Shown piece by piece: positions 53,122-61,579 of a DNA stretch of 64,000 nt (position 1 is the stretch's first letter; each line of letters opens with the position of its first letter). A model generated the notes under the pieces. That model made no database searches, was not told where the DNA came from, and saw only the letters and a program-made list of their open reading frames with translations. The position numbers were made by a program, and so were the translations under genes. The stretch is from positions 310,001-374,000 of the forward strand of contig NZ_FQYN01000001.1 in NCBI RefSeq assembly GCF_900141805.1, read 5' to 3'. The DNA is from Hymenobacter daecheongensis DSM 21074 (GTDB lineage Bacteria; Bacteroidota; Bacteroidia; Cytophagales; Hymenobacteraceae).

Positions 53122-54579
53122 CTATAGGACCTTTTTGCGGGCGGCCTGAAATTTCTTCAGCTGCGGATCGACGATTTTCTTGTCGCCAACCACCACGATG
53201 GTCATGGCCTCGGGGCGCACATACCGGCGGGCGGTTTCGCTCACCTGCTGCGGGGTCACGGCGTTAAGGTTTTTCACCTGCTCGGTGAGGTAGCTGTCGG
53301 GCAGGCCGTGCAGGCTCAGGGTATTGAGCTGGTTGATGATGCCGCCCGGCGTGGAGTTGCGCAGCACAAACAGCCCCGACTCGTAGTTCTGAATTCCCTT
53401 CAATTCCTCAGCCGAGGGCGGCGTTTTGTGCAGCCGCTCAATCTCATACATGATTTCCCGGAGCGAGTTGCCGGTATCCTGGGTGGTCACGTCGGCGTTC
53501 TGGCTCCAGTTGCCGGTGCGGTAGTGCGTTTCGATATAGCTGTAGGGCGAGTAAGTGTAGCCCTTGTCTTCGCGCAGGTTCAGAGTGATGCGCGAGCCGA
53601 ACGAGCCGCCCAGCAGCGAGTTCATCACCCGCAGTCGCAGGTAGTCGGGGTGCGAGGGGTCTACCACGGGCAGGCCCAGAATGATGGTGGACTGGGGCGC
53701 GCCGGGGCGGTCCAGGGTCAGCACCTCGGGCCGGGTCCGGGATTTGGCCACTTCAATGCGCGGGGCCGGCCCCTGGGGCATACCGGCCCAGGCCTGGCTG
53801 ATGGCCTCGCGCAGGGCGGCCTTGTCGAACTTGCCGGCCACGAACACGCTGGTGCGCTGCGCTCCGTACTGGCTTTGGTAGAAGGCCTGCACCTGCGCCA
53901 TCGTCAGGGCCTCAATCTCGGCATCGGTGGGCAGGGGGCGGCCGTAGGGATGCGCGCCGTAGAGCGCGGCCGTGAACTTCTGGCGGGCCTGGGTGCCGGG
54001 CTGGGCGCGGGCCAGATTCATTTGCCGCTTAAAGTCGGTTTTGATGCGGGCCAGCTCACTTTCGGGCAGCTTCGGATGCTGCACCACGTCGGCCAGCAGG
54101 GTGGCCAGCTCGGGGGCAAACTCACTCAGGCAGGAGGCCCACACAGTGGTCTGGTCGCCACCCACCGACACGTTCAGCGAGCCGCCCATGCGGGCCACCC
54201 GGTCGGCCAGCTGCGCCGCCGACAGCGTGGTGGTGCCTTCGCTGAGCAGGGTGCCCAGCAGGTCGGCCACACCCACCTGGCCGGCGGCCTCGTGCACGTT
54301 GCCGGCCTGAATGGCCACCATCATCGTCACCTTGGGCACTTCGCCGTAGGGCACCAGGCGGGCTTTCAGGCCGTTGGCGAGCGTGAAGTCTTCGCGGGCG
54401 GGCAGGGCAAAGTCGCGGGGAGTGCCGCCGGGGGGCGGGGTTTCCAGCGGCCGGGCCGCGGCTTTGGCGGGCCGGGCCGCAGCAGGTTTGGCGGGCTTCG
54501 TGGTTTTGGTTTGGGCCTGCACCGCCGGGGCGGCCAGGGCCAGGGCGGCGCAGAGCAGCCCGGTTCGTAGCGTGTTCAT
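53122..54579 (-). CDS. M16 family protease subunit lacking the zinc motif
   Basis: 485 residues with a signal peptide (MNTLRTGLLCAALALAAPAV-QAQ). M16 fold with 'NGLKARLVPYGEVPKVTMMV' and the usual 'SEGTTTLSAAQLADRVARMG'. The zinc motif HxxEH is absent at its usual place (AGQVGVADLLGTLLSEGT). It is therefore the inactive partner of a heterodimeric M16 peptidase. The active partner is the adjacent upstream gene, 12 bp away on the same strand. Such pairs degrade peptides in the periplasm. Confidence 0.9.
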   Translation of the reverse strand: MNTLRTGLLCAALALAAPAVQAQTKTTKPAKPAAARPAKAAARPLETPPPGGTPRDFALPAREDFTLANGLKARLVPYGEVPKVTMMVAIQAGNVHEAAGQVGVADLLGTLLSEGTTTLSAAQLADRVARMGGSLNVSVGGDQTTVWASCLSEFAPELATLLADVVQHPKLPESELARIKTDFKRQMNLARAQPGTQARQKFTAALYGAHPYGRPLPTDAEIEALTMAQVQAFYQSQYGAQRTSVFVAGKFDKAALREAISQAWAGMPQGPAPRIEVAKSRTRPEVLTLDRPGAPQSTIILGLPVVDPSHPDYLRLRVMNSLLGGSFGSRITLNLREDKGYTYSPYSYIETHYRTGNWSQNADVTTQDTGNSLREIMYEIERLHKTPPSAEELKGIQNYESGLFVLRNSTPGGIINQLNTLSLHGLPDSYLTEQVKNLNAVTPQQVSETARRYVRPEAMTIVVVGDKKIVDPQLKKFQAARKKVL

Positions 54580-54591
54580 GGCAGAGTCGGG

Positions 54592-56031
54592 TTAGCTTTT
54601 GGCCAGGGGATTCACAATGAGAATGGTGCGGTTGGTGGGCCGCAGATACTCCTGAATAGTGCGCTGCATCAGGGCCGGCGTCACCTTCCGGAACTCGGCT
54701 TCGAGGGTGTTGATGCGGCCGGGGTCGTTGTCGAACATCGCAAACGCGGCCAGCATATCGGCGCGGCCGAAGTTGTCGGAGCCGGAGAGCTGGTCGTAGA
54801 GGCTGGAGCGCAGCTTCACCACCGCCAGGTCCAGCGTGGCCTGATCGATGCTGCCGCGGCCCAGGCGGCTTATTTCGTCATCGAGCACGCGCACCACCGA
54901 GTCGGCTTTCACGTTGCTGTCATACACCAGGTCGCCCATCCAGAGCATGGGGCCGGCGTAGTTGAAGGCATTGCCGAGGTAGTTGATACCGCCGCTCACC
55001 GTGTTGGTGTAGCCGCGCTTCTGCACCAGCGCCTGGTAGAGGCGGCTGTCTTTGCCCTGCAGCAGAATCTGGTCGAGCAGGATCAGGGCGTAGTATTCCG
55101 GCGTATTGCGCTCGGGCATGTGGTAGGCAAAGGCCAGGGCCGGCTTGGTGGCCAGCTTATCGTCTTTGGTGAAGCGCTGCTCCTGCTCCTGGCGCGGCTC
55201 CGTGATGTCGGGCTTGGCCGGGGGCGGCGAGCTGGCAATGCCGGCAAAATACTTCGTGACCCAGGCCTTGGCCTCGGCCGGCTCAAAGTCGCCTACCACG
55301 GCCAGCACGGCGTTGCTGGGGGCGTAGTAGGTTTTGAAAAACGCCAGGGCATCGGGCTGGGTGGCCGCGTCGAGGTCTTTCAGGTCGCCGTAGAAATTGT
55401 GGGCGTTGTTCCAGTTCTTGTTGGCGTACTGGGGCATATCCAGCCACGGAAAGCCGCCGTAGGGCTGGTTGAGCACGTTCACGCGCACCTCGCTTTTTAC
55501 CACTTCCTGCTGGTTTTTCAGGCTGGCCGGCGTGAGGGCTACGCCGCGCATCCGGTCGCCTTCCACCCACAGAATGGTTTCGAGCTTGTGCGCCGGCACC
55601 ACCTCGTAGTAGTTGGTGAAGTCGAAGCGGGTAGAGCCGTTGTTGATGCCCCCGCTGCTCTGCACGATCTTGTCGAACTCGCCTTTGGGCAGGTTGCCGG
55701 AGCCCTGAAACATGAGGTGCTCAAACAGGTGGGCGTAGCCGGTCCGGTCGCGGGGCTCGTTGCGGAAGCCTACGTTGTAGTACACCGCCACCGTGGCCGT
55801 GGGGGCCGTATGGTCGGGCGAGAGCACCACTTTCAGCCCATTCGGCAGCGTGTAGTACTCCACCGGAATCTGGAAGGCGGGGGCCGCTTTGGGAGCGGCC
55901 ACCGCCACGGCCGCTGGGGCGGGCTCCGGGGCCGTGAGCACCGCCGTGGCTTTGGGCGCACACGCATCAAGCGCCAGCAGGGCCGCCAGCAGGCTCCAGC
56001 CGGCCGGTTGGCTCATCAACAGTTTTTTCAT
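54592..56031 (-). CDS. M16 family zinc protease (active subunit)
   Basis: 479 residues. The N-terminus has a signal sequence with a possible lipobox (LLALDAC), so it may be a lipoprotein. An Ala/Pro-rich stretch (about 25-52) leads to the M16 catalytic domain with the zinc motif HLFEH (H101, E104, H105) and the distal Glu in TILWVEGDRM. 'YYNVGFRNEPRDRTGYAHLF' is canonical. The inactive partner follows 12 bp downstream. It probably works as a heterodimer in the periplasm. Confidence 0.93.
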   Translation of the reverse strand: MKKLLMSQPAGWSLLAALLALDACAPKATAVLTAPEPAPAAVAVAAPKAAPAFQIPVEYYTLPNGLKVVLSPDHTAPTATVAVYYNVGFRNEPRDRTGYAHLFEHLMFQGSGNLPKGEFDKIVQSSGGINNGSTRFDFTNYYEVVPAHKLETILWVEGDRMRGVALTPASLKNQQEVVKSEVRVNVLNQPYGGFPWLDMPQYANKNWNNAHNFYGDLKDLDAATQPDALAFFKTYYAPSNAVLAVVGDFEPAEAKAWVTKYFAGIASSPPPAKPDITEPRQEQEQRFTKDDKLATKPALAFAYHMPERNTPEYYALILLDQILLQGKDSRLYQALVQKRGYTNTVSGGINYLGNAFNYAGPMLWMGDLVYDSNVKADSVVRVLDDEISRLGRGSIDQATLDLAVVKLRSSLYDQLSGSDNFGRADMLAAFAMFDNDPGRINTLEAEFRKVTPALMQRTIQEYLRPTNRTILIVNPLAKS

Positions 56032-56109
56032 AGGAAGCGGAAAGGAAAAGGCTGTAAAACGCCTTCAACCTACACAATCCTACTCAGAAATAACTTGAAA
56101 TTATCCTGT

Positions 56110-56170
56110 TAAAAACCTCAGGCTCCCTGTGCGCGCCAGTCGGGTGCCCACAGGGAGCCTGAGGTTTTTA
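56110..56170 (-). terminator. Terminator of the GH-A/GMC cluster
   Basis: 22-bp perfect arms (TAAAAACCTCAGGCTCCCTG.. and its complement, 56110-56131 and 56149-56170) with a 17-nt loop, ending in a T run on either strand. It lies 36 bp after the glycosidase stop. Confidence 0.88.
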
Positions 56171-56206
56171 AAAGCCCCGCCGCTACCGGCGGCAGCGCCT
56201 CCCCGC

Positions 56207-57541
56207 TTACACCTCCACTTTCAGCACGGCGGGCTTGCGCGTCACCTCAAATAGCTCGCCGTGGGGCACTATGGTAATCTGACCGTATTCCTGCAGCAGC
56301 ATTTTGTAGGCTTCGGCTACGGGGCGGGGCTTGCGGTCGAGGTCATAGAGGCCGCAGGCATTCACGCGGCCCAGCTTCTGGCTCAGGCCAATGTCCCAGT
56401 CTACCTGGTCGATGAGCGAGTACCAGGTGAAGCCCAGCACAGGCACGCCCTCCTTGCGCATCCGGAGAATGTTCACCCACTGCTTCCAGAGCCAGGCCGG
56501 GGCCTCATTGGGGTCGAAGACGTTGGTTTCGGTGTGCATCACGGGCTTGAGGTAGCGCTGGTAGTAGTCGTGCGTGATGTTGTACCAGCCCAGCACGTCC
56601 ATGCTGGTTTGCACGGTGCCGTCGGGCAGCACTATTTTCTCGTTGCGGCCGTAGTAGTCGTTGCCCATAATCTGGTAGCCCGGTGGCTCGCCGGCCATAA
56701 ACCAGTCGTACTCGCGGCGCGTCATGCCATTGTCGAGCAGGTAGCTGAACACCTCGGCATCGGGGTGGTAGGCGTAAAGCAGATCGAGCGCCAGGAAACG
56801 CAGCTTGTTCTCAATCTGAATGGCCGGGGTGCGCGTGGCCCGCAGCTCGTGCGTAAACTCAGCCGACTCGCTCTGCACGATGATGCAGTCGGGCCGGTGG
56901 CGGGCAATCTGCTGGGTGCCCATGATGCTGGCCGCCACCGTGTGCTTCAAGGCCGTTACGAAGGCTTTGTCGGAGCGCAGCTGCTCGTTCCAGATACCGT
57001 CTTTGGCGCTGAGCTTGGCCGTGACGTAAATCTCATTCACGGGCGTGTAGTAGCGCACCCACGGGTAACGCTTGGCCACTGCCCCGGCATACTCGGCAAA
57101 ATGCACCGGCAGCTCGGGGTTCTGCAGGTTGCCGATGAAGTCGGGTACGCCGAAGTGCATCAGATCCAGAATCGGGGTGATGCCCAGGCGCTGCATCTCG
57201 GCCATCGCCAGGTCGGCAAATTCCCAGTCGTACTTGCCGGGGGCCTGCTGAATGCGGTAATACGGCAGGCCGTAGCGCAGCACTTTCAGGCCCATTTCCT
57301 TCACCAGGCCCAAATCCTCTTTATAGCGGTTGTAGTGGTCGCACTCGGCCAGCAGGTCGCGGCGGGTTTTGCCGTGGTCGATGGTGGGGTAGCTGCACTC
57401 GATGCCGGTGGCAAACATGAAGCTGCCGGCACCGCCGGTAGGCAGGCCGCTGCCATCCTGGCCGCCCGCGCCGCCGTATTCGTCGCCGGCATAGTCACCA
57501 TCGCCGAAGTGGTCTTTTATCTGGGTCAGGAAGCTTTTCAT
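56207..57541 (-). CDS. Clan GH-A glycoside hydrolase (GH1-like), cluster member
   Basis: 444 residues. TIM-barrel glycosidase with acid/base E170 in TPVNEIYV and nucleophile E338 in VMHTETNVFD. An N-terminal Gly/Asp-rich tail (1-40) precedes the barrel, which begins FMFATGIECSYP. No signal peptide. Its ATG overlaps the GMC oxidoreductase stop by 4 bp (ATGA), so the two are translationally coupled. Low similarity to the glycosidase at 16243 suggests a distant paralogue. It may hydrolyse a glycoside whose sugar is handled by the dehydrogenase. Confidence 0.78.
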   Translation of the reverse strand: MKSFLTQIKDHFGDGDYAGDEYGGAGGQDGSGLPTGGAGSFMFATGIECSYPTIDHGKTRRDLLAECDHYNRYKEDLGLVKEMGLKVLRYGLPYYRIQQAPGKYDWEFADLAMAEMQRLGITPILDLMHFGVPDFIGNLQNPELPVHFAEYAGAVAKRYPWVRYYTPVNEIYVTAKLSAKDGIWNEQLRSDKAFVTALKHTVAASIMGTQQIARHRPDCIIVQSESAEFTHELRATRTPAIQIENKLRFLALDLLYAYHPDAEVFSYLLDNGMTRREYDWFMAGEPPGYQIMGNDYYGRNEKIVLPDGTVQTSMDVLGWYNITHDYYQRYLKPVMHTETNVFDPNEAPAWLWKQWVNILRMRKEGVPVLGFTWYSLIDQVDWDIGLSQKLGRVNACGLYDLDRKPRPVAEAYKMLLQEYGQITIVPHGELFEVTRKPAVLKVEV

Positions 57542-59223
57542 GGGTGCGTGGTAGTGGCGTGTTGTCCGAGAAACTTATCGGCGGTGCGCAGCGAAAGCGC
57601 CATGATGGTGAGCGCCGGGTTTACGCTCAAAGCACTGGGGAATACCGAGTTGTCGCAGATGTACAAGTTGGGCACGTCGAAGGCGCGGCCGTTGGCATCC
57701 ACCACCGCGTCGTCGCCGCTCAGGCCCATGCGGGCGGTGCCAATGATGTGGGCGTTGCGCGGAAACGACCAGATATCGGTAGCGCCGGCGGCCTCCCAGA
57801 TGCGGCGCATCAGCGCTTCGGCGTGGGCGCTCATGCGCAGCTCGTTTGGCTGGCTGGTGAAGTGAATGCGGGGCTTGGGCAGGCCGCGGGCATCTTTCTC
57901 CTCGGCCAGCTCCAGAAAATTCGCCTCGTGCGGCAGGCAGTCACCCAGAATATTGATGCCGGCTACGTGGTTGTACTGGCGCATGTAGTCGCGCAGCGGC
58001 TGGCCCCACAGGCCCCGCCCCCGGGCCACTTCCCCAGCAAAGGTCACGGGCATCACACCGATGCTTTGCAGCAGGTAGCCGCCGGCAAAATCAGCGTCTT
58101 TGGGCCGGTGCGTGTCTTCCGAAATCAGCGCGCCGGGAATGCCTTTGTAGGGCCGCACGGCTTCCTCGAACGTGCCAAATACCTGCACGCCGGGGTGAGC
58201 CATGAAGTTGCGCCCGACGTGCCCGCTGTTCAGCGCCAACTCATTGAGCAAGAGCAGGCGTGGCGTTTCGATGGCCCCGGCGCACAGAAACAGATGGCGG
58301 CAGCGCTGGCGCACCTGCTGGCCATTCTGGGTGTACACCACGCCCGTGATGCGGCCGGTTTGGTCCCGCTCAATCTCCGTGACGTAGCTGCCGGGCCGGA
58401 TGTCGGCCCCGTGCTTCGCGGCCAGCGGCAAAAACGTAACGTCCATGCTGGCCTTGGCCCCGGTGCTGCACCCGGCCTGACAAAAGCCGCGGTTGGTGCA
58501 CGCCTCGCGCCACCCCACTCCCTCCTGATAGTACCGCGCCGACAGGGCCGCATTGGCCGCCGGCGAAGTGCGGATGCCGAGCTTCTCACAGCCGCGCTGC
58601 ATCAGCTGAGCCGCGCCATTGAGCGGCAACGGGGCCAGCGGGTAACCCTTCTTGCGGGCCGGCCCCCAGGGGTAGGGCGTGGGCCCCGAGATACCCAGAA
58701 ACTGCTCCAGCTCCTCAAAATACGGTTCCAGCTCCTCATAGCCGAACGGCCAGTCCTGGCCCACGCCGAAGTCGCGGCGCAGGTGCAGGTCGGCGGGCTG
58801 GGGGCGCGGGGTGTAGGCTGTGTAGTGCAGCGTGGAGCCGCCCACGCCGGTGCCGGAGTTATTTTTGCCGAAGGCAATGGGGTCGTGGCCGGCGGAGAGG
58901 CGCTCATCGTTCCAGAACAGGAATTCCTGGGCTTTCTCGTCGGTGGCGAAGTCTTTTTTCGGGTCGTGCCAGGGGCCGGCTTCCAGCGCCACTACCTTCA
59001 GTCCGGCCATCGCCAGGCGTGCCAGCAACGGGGCGCCGCCGGCCCCGGTACCAATCACCACGCAGTCTACCTCGTCAGCAGGCGCGGGAATCTCCAGCGG
59101 TTTTTCCAGCTCCGTTGGGGCCTGGGCGGCATTATCGGCCAGAATGCTTTTGAGCAGCGGATCCTGCACTTCCGTTTCCACGGGGCTCAAAACGCCTTCT
59201 TCTAATGCTTCTTCGTCGGGCAT
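57538..59223 (-). CDS. GMC family flavin oxidoreductase
   Basis: 561 residues. Rossmann motif VVIGTGAGGAPLLARLAMAG (56-75) binds FAD; 'GVGGSTLHYTAY' is the GMC signature, and the C-terminus has NAHIIGTARMG and 'VNPALTIMALSLR' with the active-site His and Asn. The N-terminal 45 residues are acidic and poorly conserved. Together with the upstream small subunit (59428) it resembles glucoside-3-dehydrogenase or gluconate-2-dehydrogenase type enzymes. There is no signal peptide or twin-arginine motif, which is unusual for that group. Coupled to the following glycosidase gene. Confidence 0.88.
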   Translation of the reverse strand: MPDEEALEEGVLSPVETEVQDPLLKSILADNAAQAPTELEKPLEIPAPADEVDCVVIGTGAGGAPLLARLAMAGLKVVALEAGPWHDPKKDFATDEKAQEFLFWNDERLSAGHDPIAFGKNNSGTGVGGSTLHYTAYTPRPQPADLHLRRDFGVGQDWPFGYEELEPYFEELEQFLGISGPTPYPWGPARKKGYPLAPLPLNGAAQLMQRGCEKLGIRTSPAANAALSARYYQEGVGWREACTNRGFCQAGCSTGAKASMDVTFLPLAAKHGADIRPGSYVTEIERDQTGRITGVVYTQNGQQVRQRCRHLFLCAGAIETPRLLLLNELALNSGHVGRNFMAHPGVQVFGTFEEAVRPYKGIPGALISEDTHRPKDADFAGGYLLQSIGVMPVTFAGEVARGRGLWGQPLRDYMRQYNHVAGINILGDCLPHEANFLELAEEKDARGLPKPRIHFTSQPNELRMSAHAEALMRRIWEAAGATDIWSFPRNAHIIGTARMGLSGDDAVVDANGRAFDVPNLYICDNSVFPSALSVNPALTIMALSLRTADKFLGQHATTTHP

Positions 59224-59248
59224 TTATTTAATGTGCTAATGTGGACTG

Positions 59249-59429
59249 AATGTGCTGATGTGCTAATGAATTGGATGGACGGACGCTGTAGTGAAAACGG
59301 ACTTTTTGGGCCTGTAAAGAACTGTAACTGCTCTGCGGCGGAAATGCACTATAGGAACAATGCCCGCCGCCAGATCATCAGTGCATCAACAAAATCAGCA
59401 CATTGCCCTCATTAGCACATCAGCACATT
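59249..59429. repeat. Family G long inverted repeat
   Basis: 21-nt arms AATGTGCTGATGTGCTAATG.. (59249-59269) and its complement (59409-59429). The right arm contains the stop codon of the upstream gene (59428-59430). Further partial units lie at 59230-59243 and near 59375-59402. The 139-nt middle has no gene. Confidence 0.8.
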
Positions 59430-60015
59430 AGATTTCCCGGTCTTCCTTTTCGTTGAGGCCGATTTTGGTCCAGCCGGGCACGTCGGCCATGCCGGCGTAG
59501 CCGATTTCCTCCTGGGCCAGCGGGTGGGCGTAGTACGTTTCGGTCAGCTCGGCCAATAGCTCCTCGAAGAAGCGGGCGGCGGGCACGGTTTGCCAGATTT
59601 CGCCGGGGGCGGTGCCCTGCTGCACGGCCTGCAGCACGGCATCCTGCTGCTCGGGGCTTAGCTGCTCAAACTCCCGCTGAAACAAGGCCTGGGCACTTTG
59701 GCGGATGCCGCCCAGGCCGAGGCGAAAGGCTTCGCGGTCGGGCGGCAGGGCATCGTAGCGCCAGCCATCGGAGGTGCCGGCCAACAGACGCTGGTCGAGG
59801 GCCGGGGCCAACTCGATGGGCGCGGGGCGCTCGGGCTGCGGGAGCAGGCGGGCGGCCACGGCGCGGAGCAGCTCGTATGTGTCCTGCTCAAAGAATTGTG
59901 GCGTGTAGGGCGGCGCGTGCAGGCGGGCTTCCAGGGCGGCGCGGGTGGCCGACGTCACCAGGTCGGTGGCCAGCAAAGCCCGCACGGAGCCGGATGGATA
60001 AGGGGATTCGGACAT
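59428..60015 (-). CDS. Gluconate 2-dehydrogenase subunit 3 family protein
   Basis: 195 residues from the ATG at 60015 (MSESPYPSGSVRALLATDLV); the 26-residue extension to 60093 was rejected. It matches the small subunit of membrane-bound gluconate/glucoside dehydrogenases: 'FEQLSPEQQDAVLQAVQQGT' and 'FFEELLAELTETYYAHPLAQ' followed by GYAG. The usual twin-arginine signal is missing. It precedes the GMC oxidoreductase, which is its likely catalytic partner. Its stop falls in a family G repeat arm. Confidence 0.82.
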   Translation of the reverse strand: MSESPYPSGSVRALLATDLVTSATRAALEARLHAPPYTPQFFEQDTYELLRAVAARLLPQPERPAPIELAPALDQRLLAGTSDGWRYDALPPDREAFRLGLGGIRQSAQALFQREFEQLSPEQQDAVLQAVQQGTAPGEIWQTVPAARFFEELLAELTETYYAHPLAQEEIGYAGMADVPGWTKIGLNEKEDREI

Positions 60016-60119
60016 GCGGGCGAGGGATTGGGTAGCAAGCGGGACAGTAGCAATACCGCCGAGATACGCCGAAGGTTTGCCGGTGGAGGCCACACTTCAA
60101 GCAATTCAGGCCAAGCAAT

Positions 60120-60274
60120 AGCCGCAGCGCGGCGGCAGGTTTGTAGAATCGTACCCGGAAAAGAAGAACAAGCCGCGTAGCGGTGACAGAACCGTCTAAC
60201 CGACTCTGTCACCGCTACGCGGCTTTGGTCTTCTTTCATTTTGAATGCTACAAACCTGCCGCCGCGCTACGGCT
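60120..60274. repeat. Family A nested inverted repeat, copy 4
   Basis: Outer arms 60120-60146 and 60248-60274. Inner arms with the core AGCGGTGACAGAACCGT face TGTCACCGCTACGCGGCTTT. 155 bp. The linkers also pair in part (AAAGAAGAAC with GTCTTCTTT). It ends 20 bp beyond the stop of the downstream SDR gene. Confidence 0.9.
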
Positions 60275-60294
60275 ACTTTGCGCCTCGGGCTTAC

Positions 60295-61233
60295 TTACTG
60301 GTCCGAACTCATCTTGCCTCCGGTCACGTGTACGAGGCTGCCGGTCATGAAGGAGCCGTCCTGGGAGGCGAGCAGCACGTAGGCGGGGGCCAGCTCCTCG
60401 GGCTGTCCGGGGCGCTGCAGGGCCACTTCGTAGCCGAACTTCTCGATTTCCTCGCGGGGCATGGTGGCCGGAATGTTGGGCGTCCAGACCGGGCCGGGCA
60501 CCACGCAATTCACCCGGATTCCCCGCTCGCCCAGGTGCGTGGCCAGGCTTTTGGTGAAGGCGTGAATGGCCGATTTGGTGGCGGTGTAGTCAATCAGCAG
60601 CGGGTTGCCGGTGAGGCCCACGATGCTGCCGGTGTTGATGATGCAGTCGTCCTTCTGCAGGTGCGGAACCGCGGCCTGCGCCATCCAGATGTAGCCCAGA
60701 ATGTTAGTATCGAAGGTGCGGCGAATCTGCTCCTCGGGTATGTCCTCAAACTTTTCCTGCGCCATCTGGAAGGCCGCGTTGTTCACCAGAATATTGAGCC
60801 CGCCCAACTCGGCGCGGGTGCGGCGCACGGCCTGGCGGCACTGCTCCGGGTCGCGCACATCGAGCTTGAGCAGCAGGCATTTGCGCTTGCGCTTTTCTAC
60901 CTGGCGCTGGGTTTCCTGCGCGTCCACGTCGTTTTCGTTGTAGAGCACGGCCACATCGGCCCCCTCCAGGGCAAAGGCAATAGCCACGGCCCGCCCGATG
61001 CCGGAATCAGCCCCGGTGATGAGGGCAATTTTGCCTTCGAGCTTGCCGGCGGCTTTGTAGTTGGCGAAGTCGGTGTCGGGCTGGAGCTTCATATCGGCCT
61101 GTTTGGCCGGATAAGGCAGCTTTTGCGCGGCGGCCTTCATGTCTTTGGCCGTAGGGCGCTTCTCGGGTTTGGCAGCGGGAGTGGCTATTTTGGCGGGGAC
61201 TTTGGCCGGCGCGGCGGCTTTTTTGGCGGGCAT
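60295..61233 (-). CDS. SDR family oxidoreductase with basic N-terminal extension
   Basis: 312 residues. The first ~45 are Lys/Ala/Pro-rich (MPAKKAAAPAKVPAKIATPA), reminiscent of histone H1-like tails. The enzyme part starts at about 64 (LEGKIALITGADSGIG) with NNAA, S in NTGSIVG, and the active YTATK. This branch resembles YhdF/glucose-dehydrogenase-like SDRs known in stress response, but the substrate is unknown. The next gene upstream is separated by repeats. The basic tail is real in sequence; its role is not. Confidence 0.85.
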   Translation of the reverse strand: MPAKKAAAPAKVPAKIATPAAKPEKRPTAKDMKAAAQKLPYPAKQADMKLQPDTDFANYKAAGKLEGKIALITGADSGIGRAVAIAFALEGADVAVLYNENDVDAQETQRQVEKRKRKCLLLKLDVRDPEQCRQAVRRTRAELGGLNILVNNAAFQMAQEKFEDIPEEQIRRTFDTNILGYIWMAQAAVPHLQKDDCIINTGSIVGLTGNPLLIDYTATKSAIHAFTKSLATHLGERGIRVNCVVPGPVWTPNIPATMPREEIEKFGYEVALQRPGQPEELAPAYVLLASQDGSFMTGSLVHVTGGKMSSDQ

Positions 61234-61381
61234 GGCGGAGCGGTAAGGTTGGGAGGATTTGCTTACGCAAAAAGCTGATTGGAAGCTACGGCTTGCGGCA
61301 CAAACCCCTCCCCCAGCCCCTCCCCAAAAGGGAGGGGAGCGTTCTGAAATATCACTCGGCTGGCGACTCTACGTCACCAAA

Positions 61382-61540
61382 CAGCCGCATAGCGGCGACA
61401 GGTTTGTAGAATCCAAGCCGTGTAAAAGCACAAAGCCACGTAGCGGTGACAGAACCGTCAGAACGACTCTGTCACCGCTACGCGGCTTTAAATTGCTTCA
61501 GACGCAATTCTCTCTACAAACCTGCCGCCGCTATGCGGCT
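61382..61540. repeat. Family A nested inverted repeat, copy 5
   Basis: Outer arms 61382-61408 and 61514-61540; inner core AGCGGTGACAGAACCGTC faces TCTGTCACCGCTACGCGGCT. 159 bp. A family D hairpin (CCCCTCCC..GGGAGGGG at about 61312-61338) lies just upstream. Together they fill the 346-bp spacer before the OYE gene's stop. Confidence 0.9.
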
Positions 61541-61579
61541 AGCGGCTGGTTCGTGCCTTGGCTGGATAATGCTTTCCGC

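Noticed and set aside
53122..54579. Active M16 zinc protease
   Set aside because: The HxxEH zinc motif is missing at the expected site; it is best read as the inactive partner subunit.
57544..59205. 553-codon plus-strand frame opposite the GMC oxidoreductase
   Set aside because: Shadow frame with His/Gln/Ala-rich composition and no domain.
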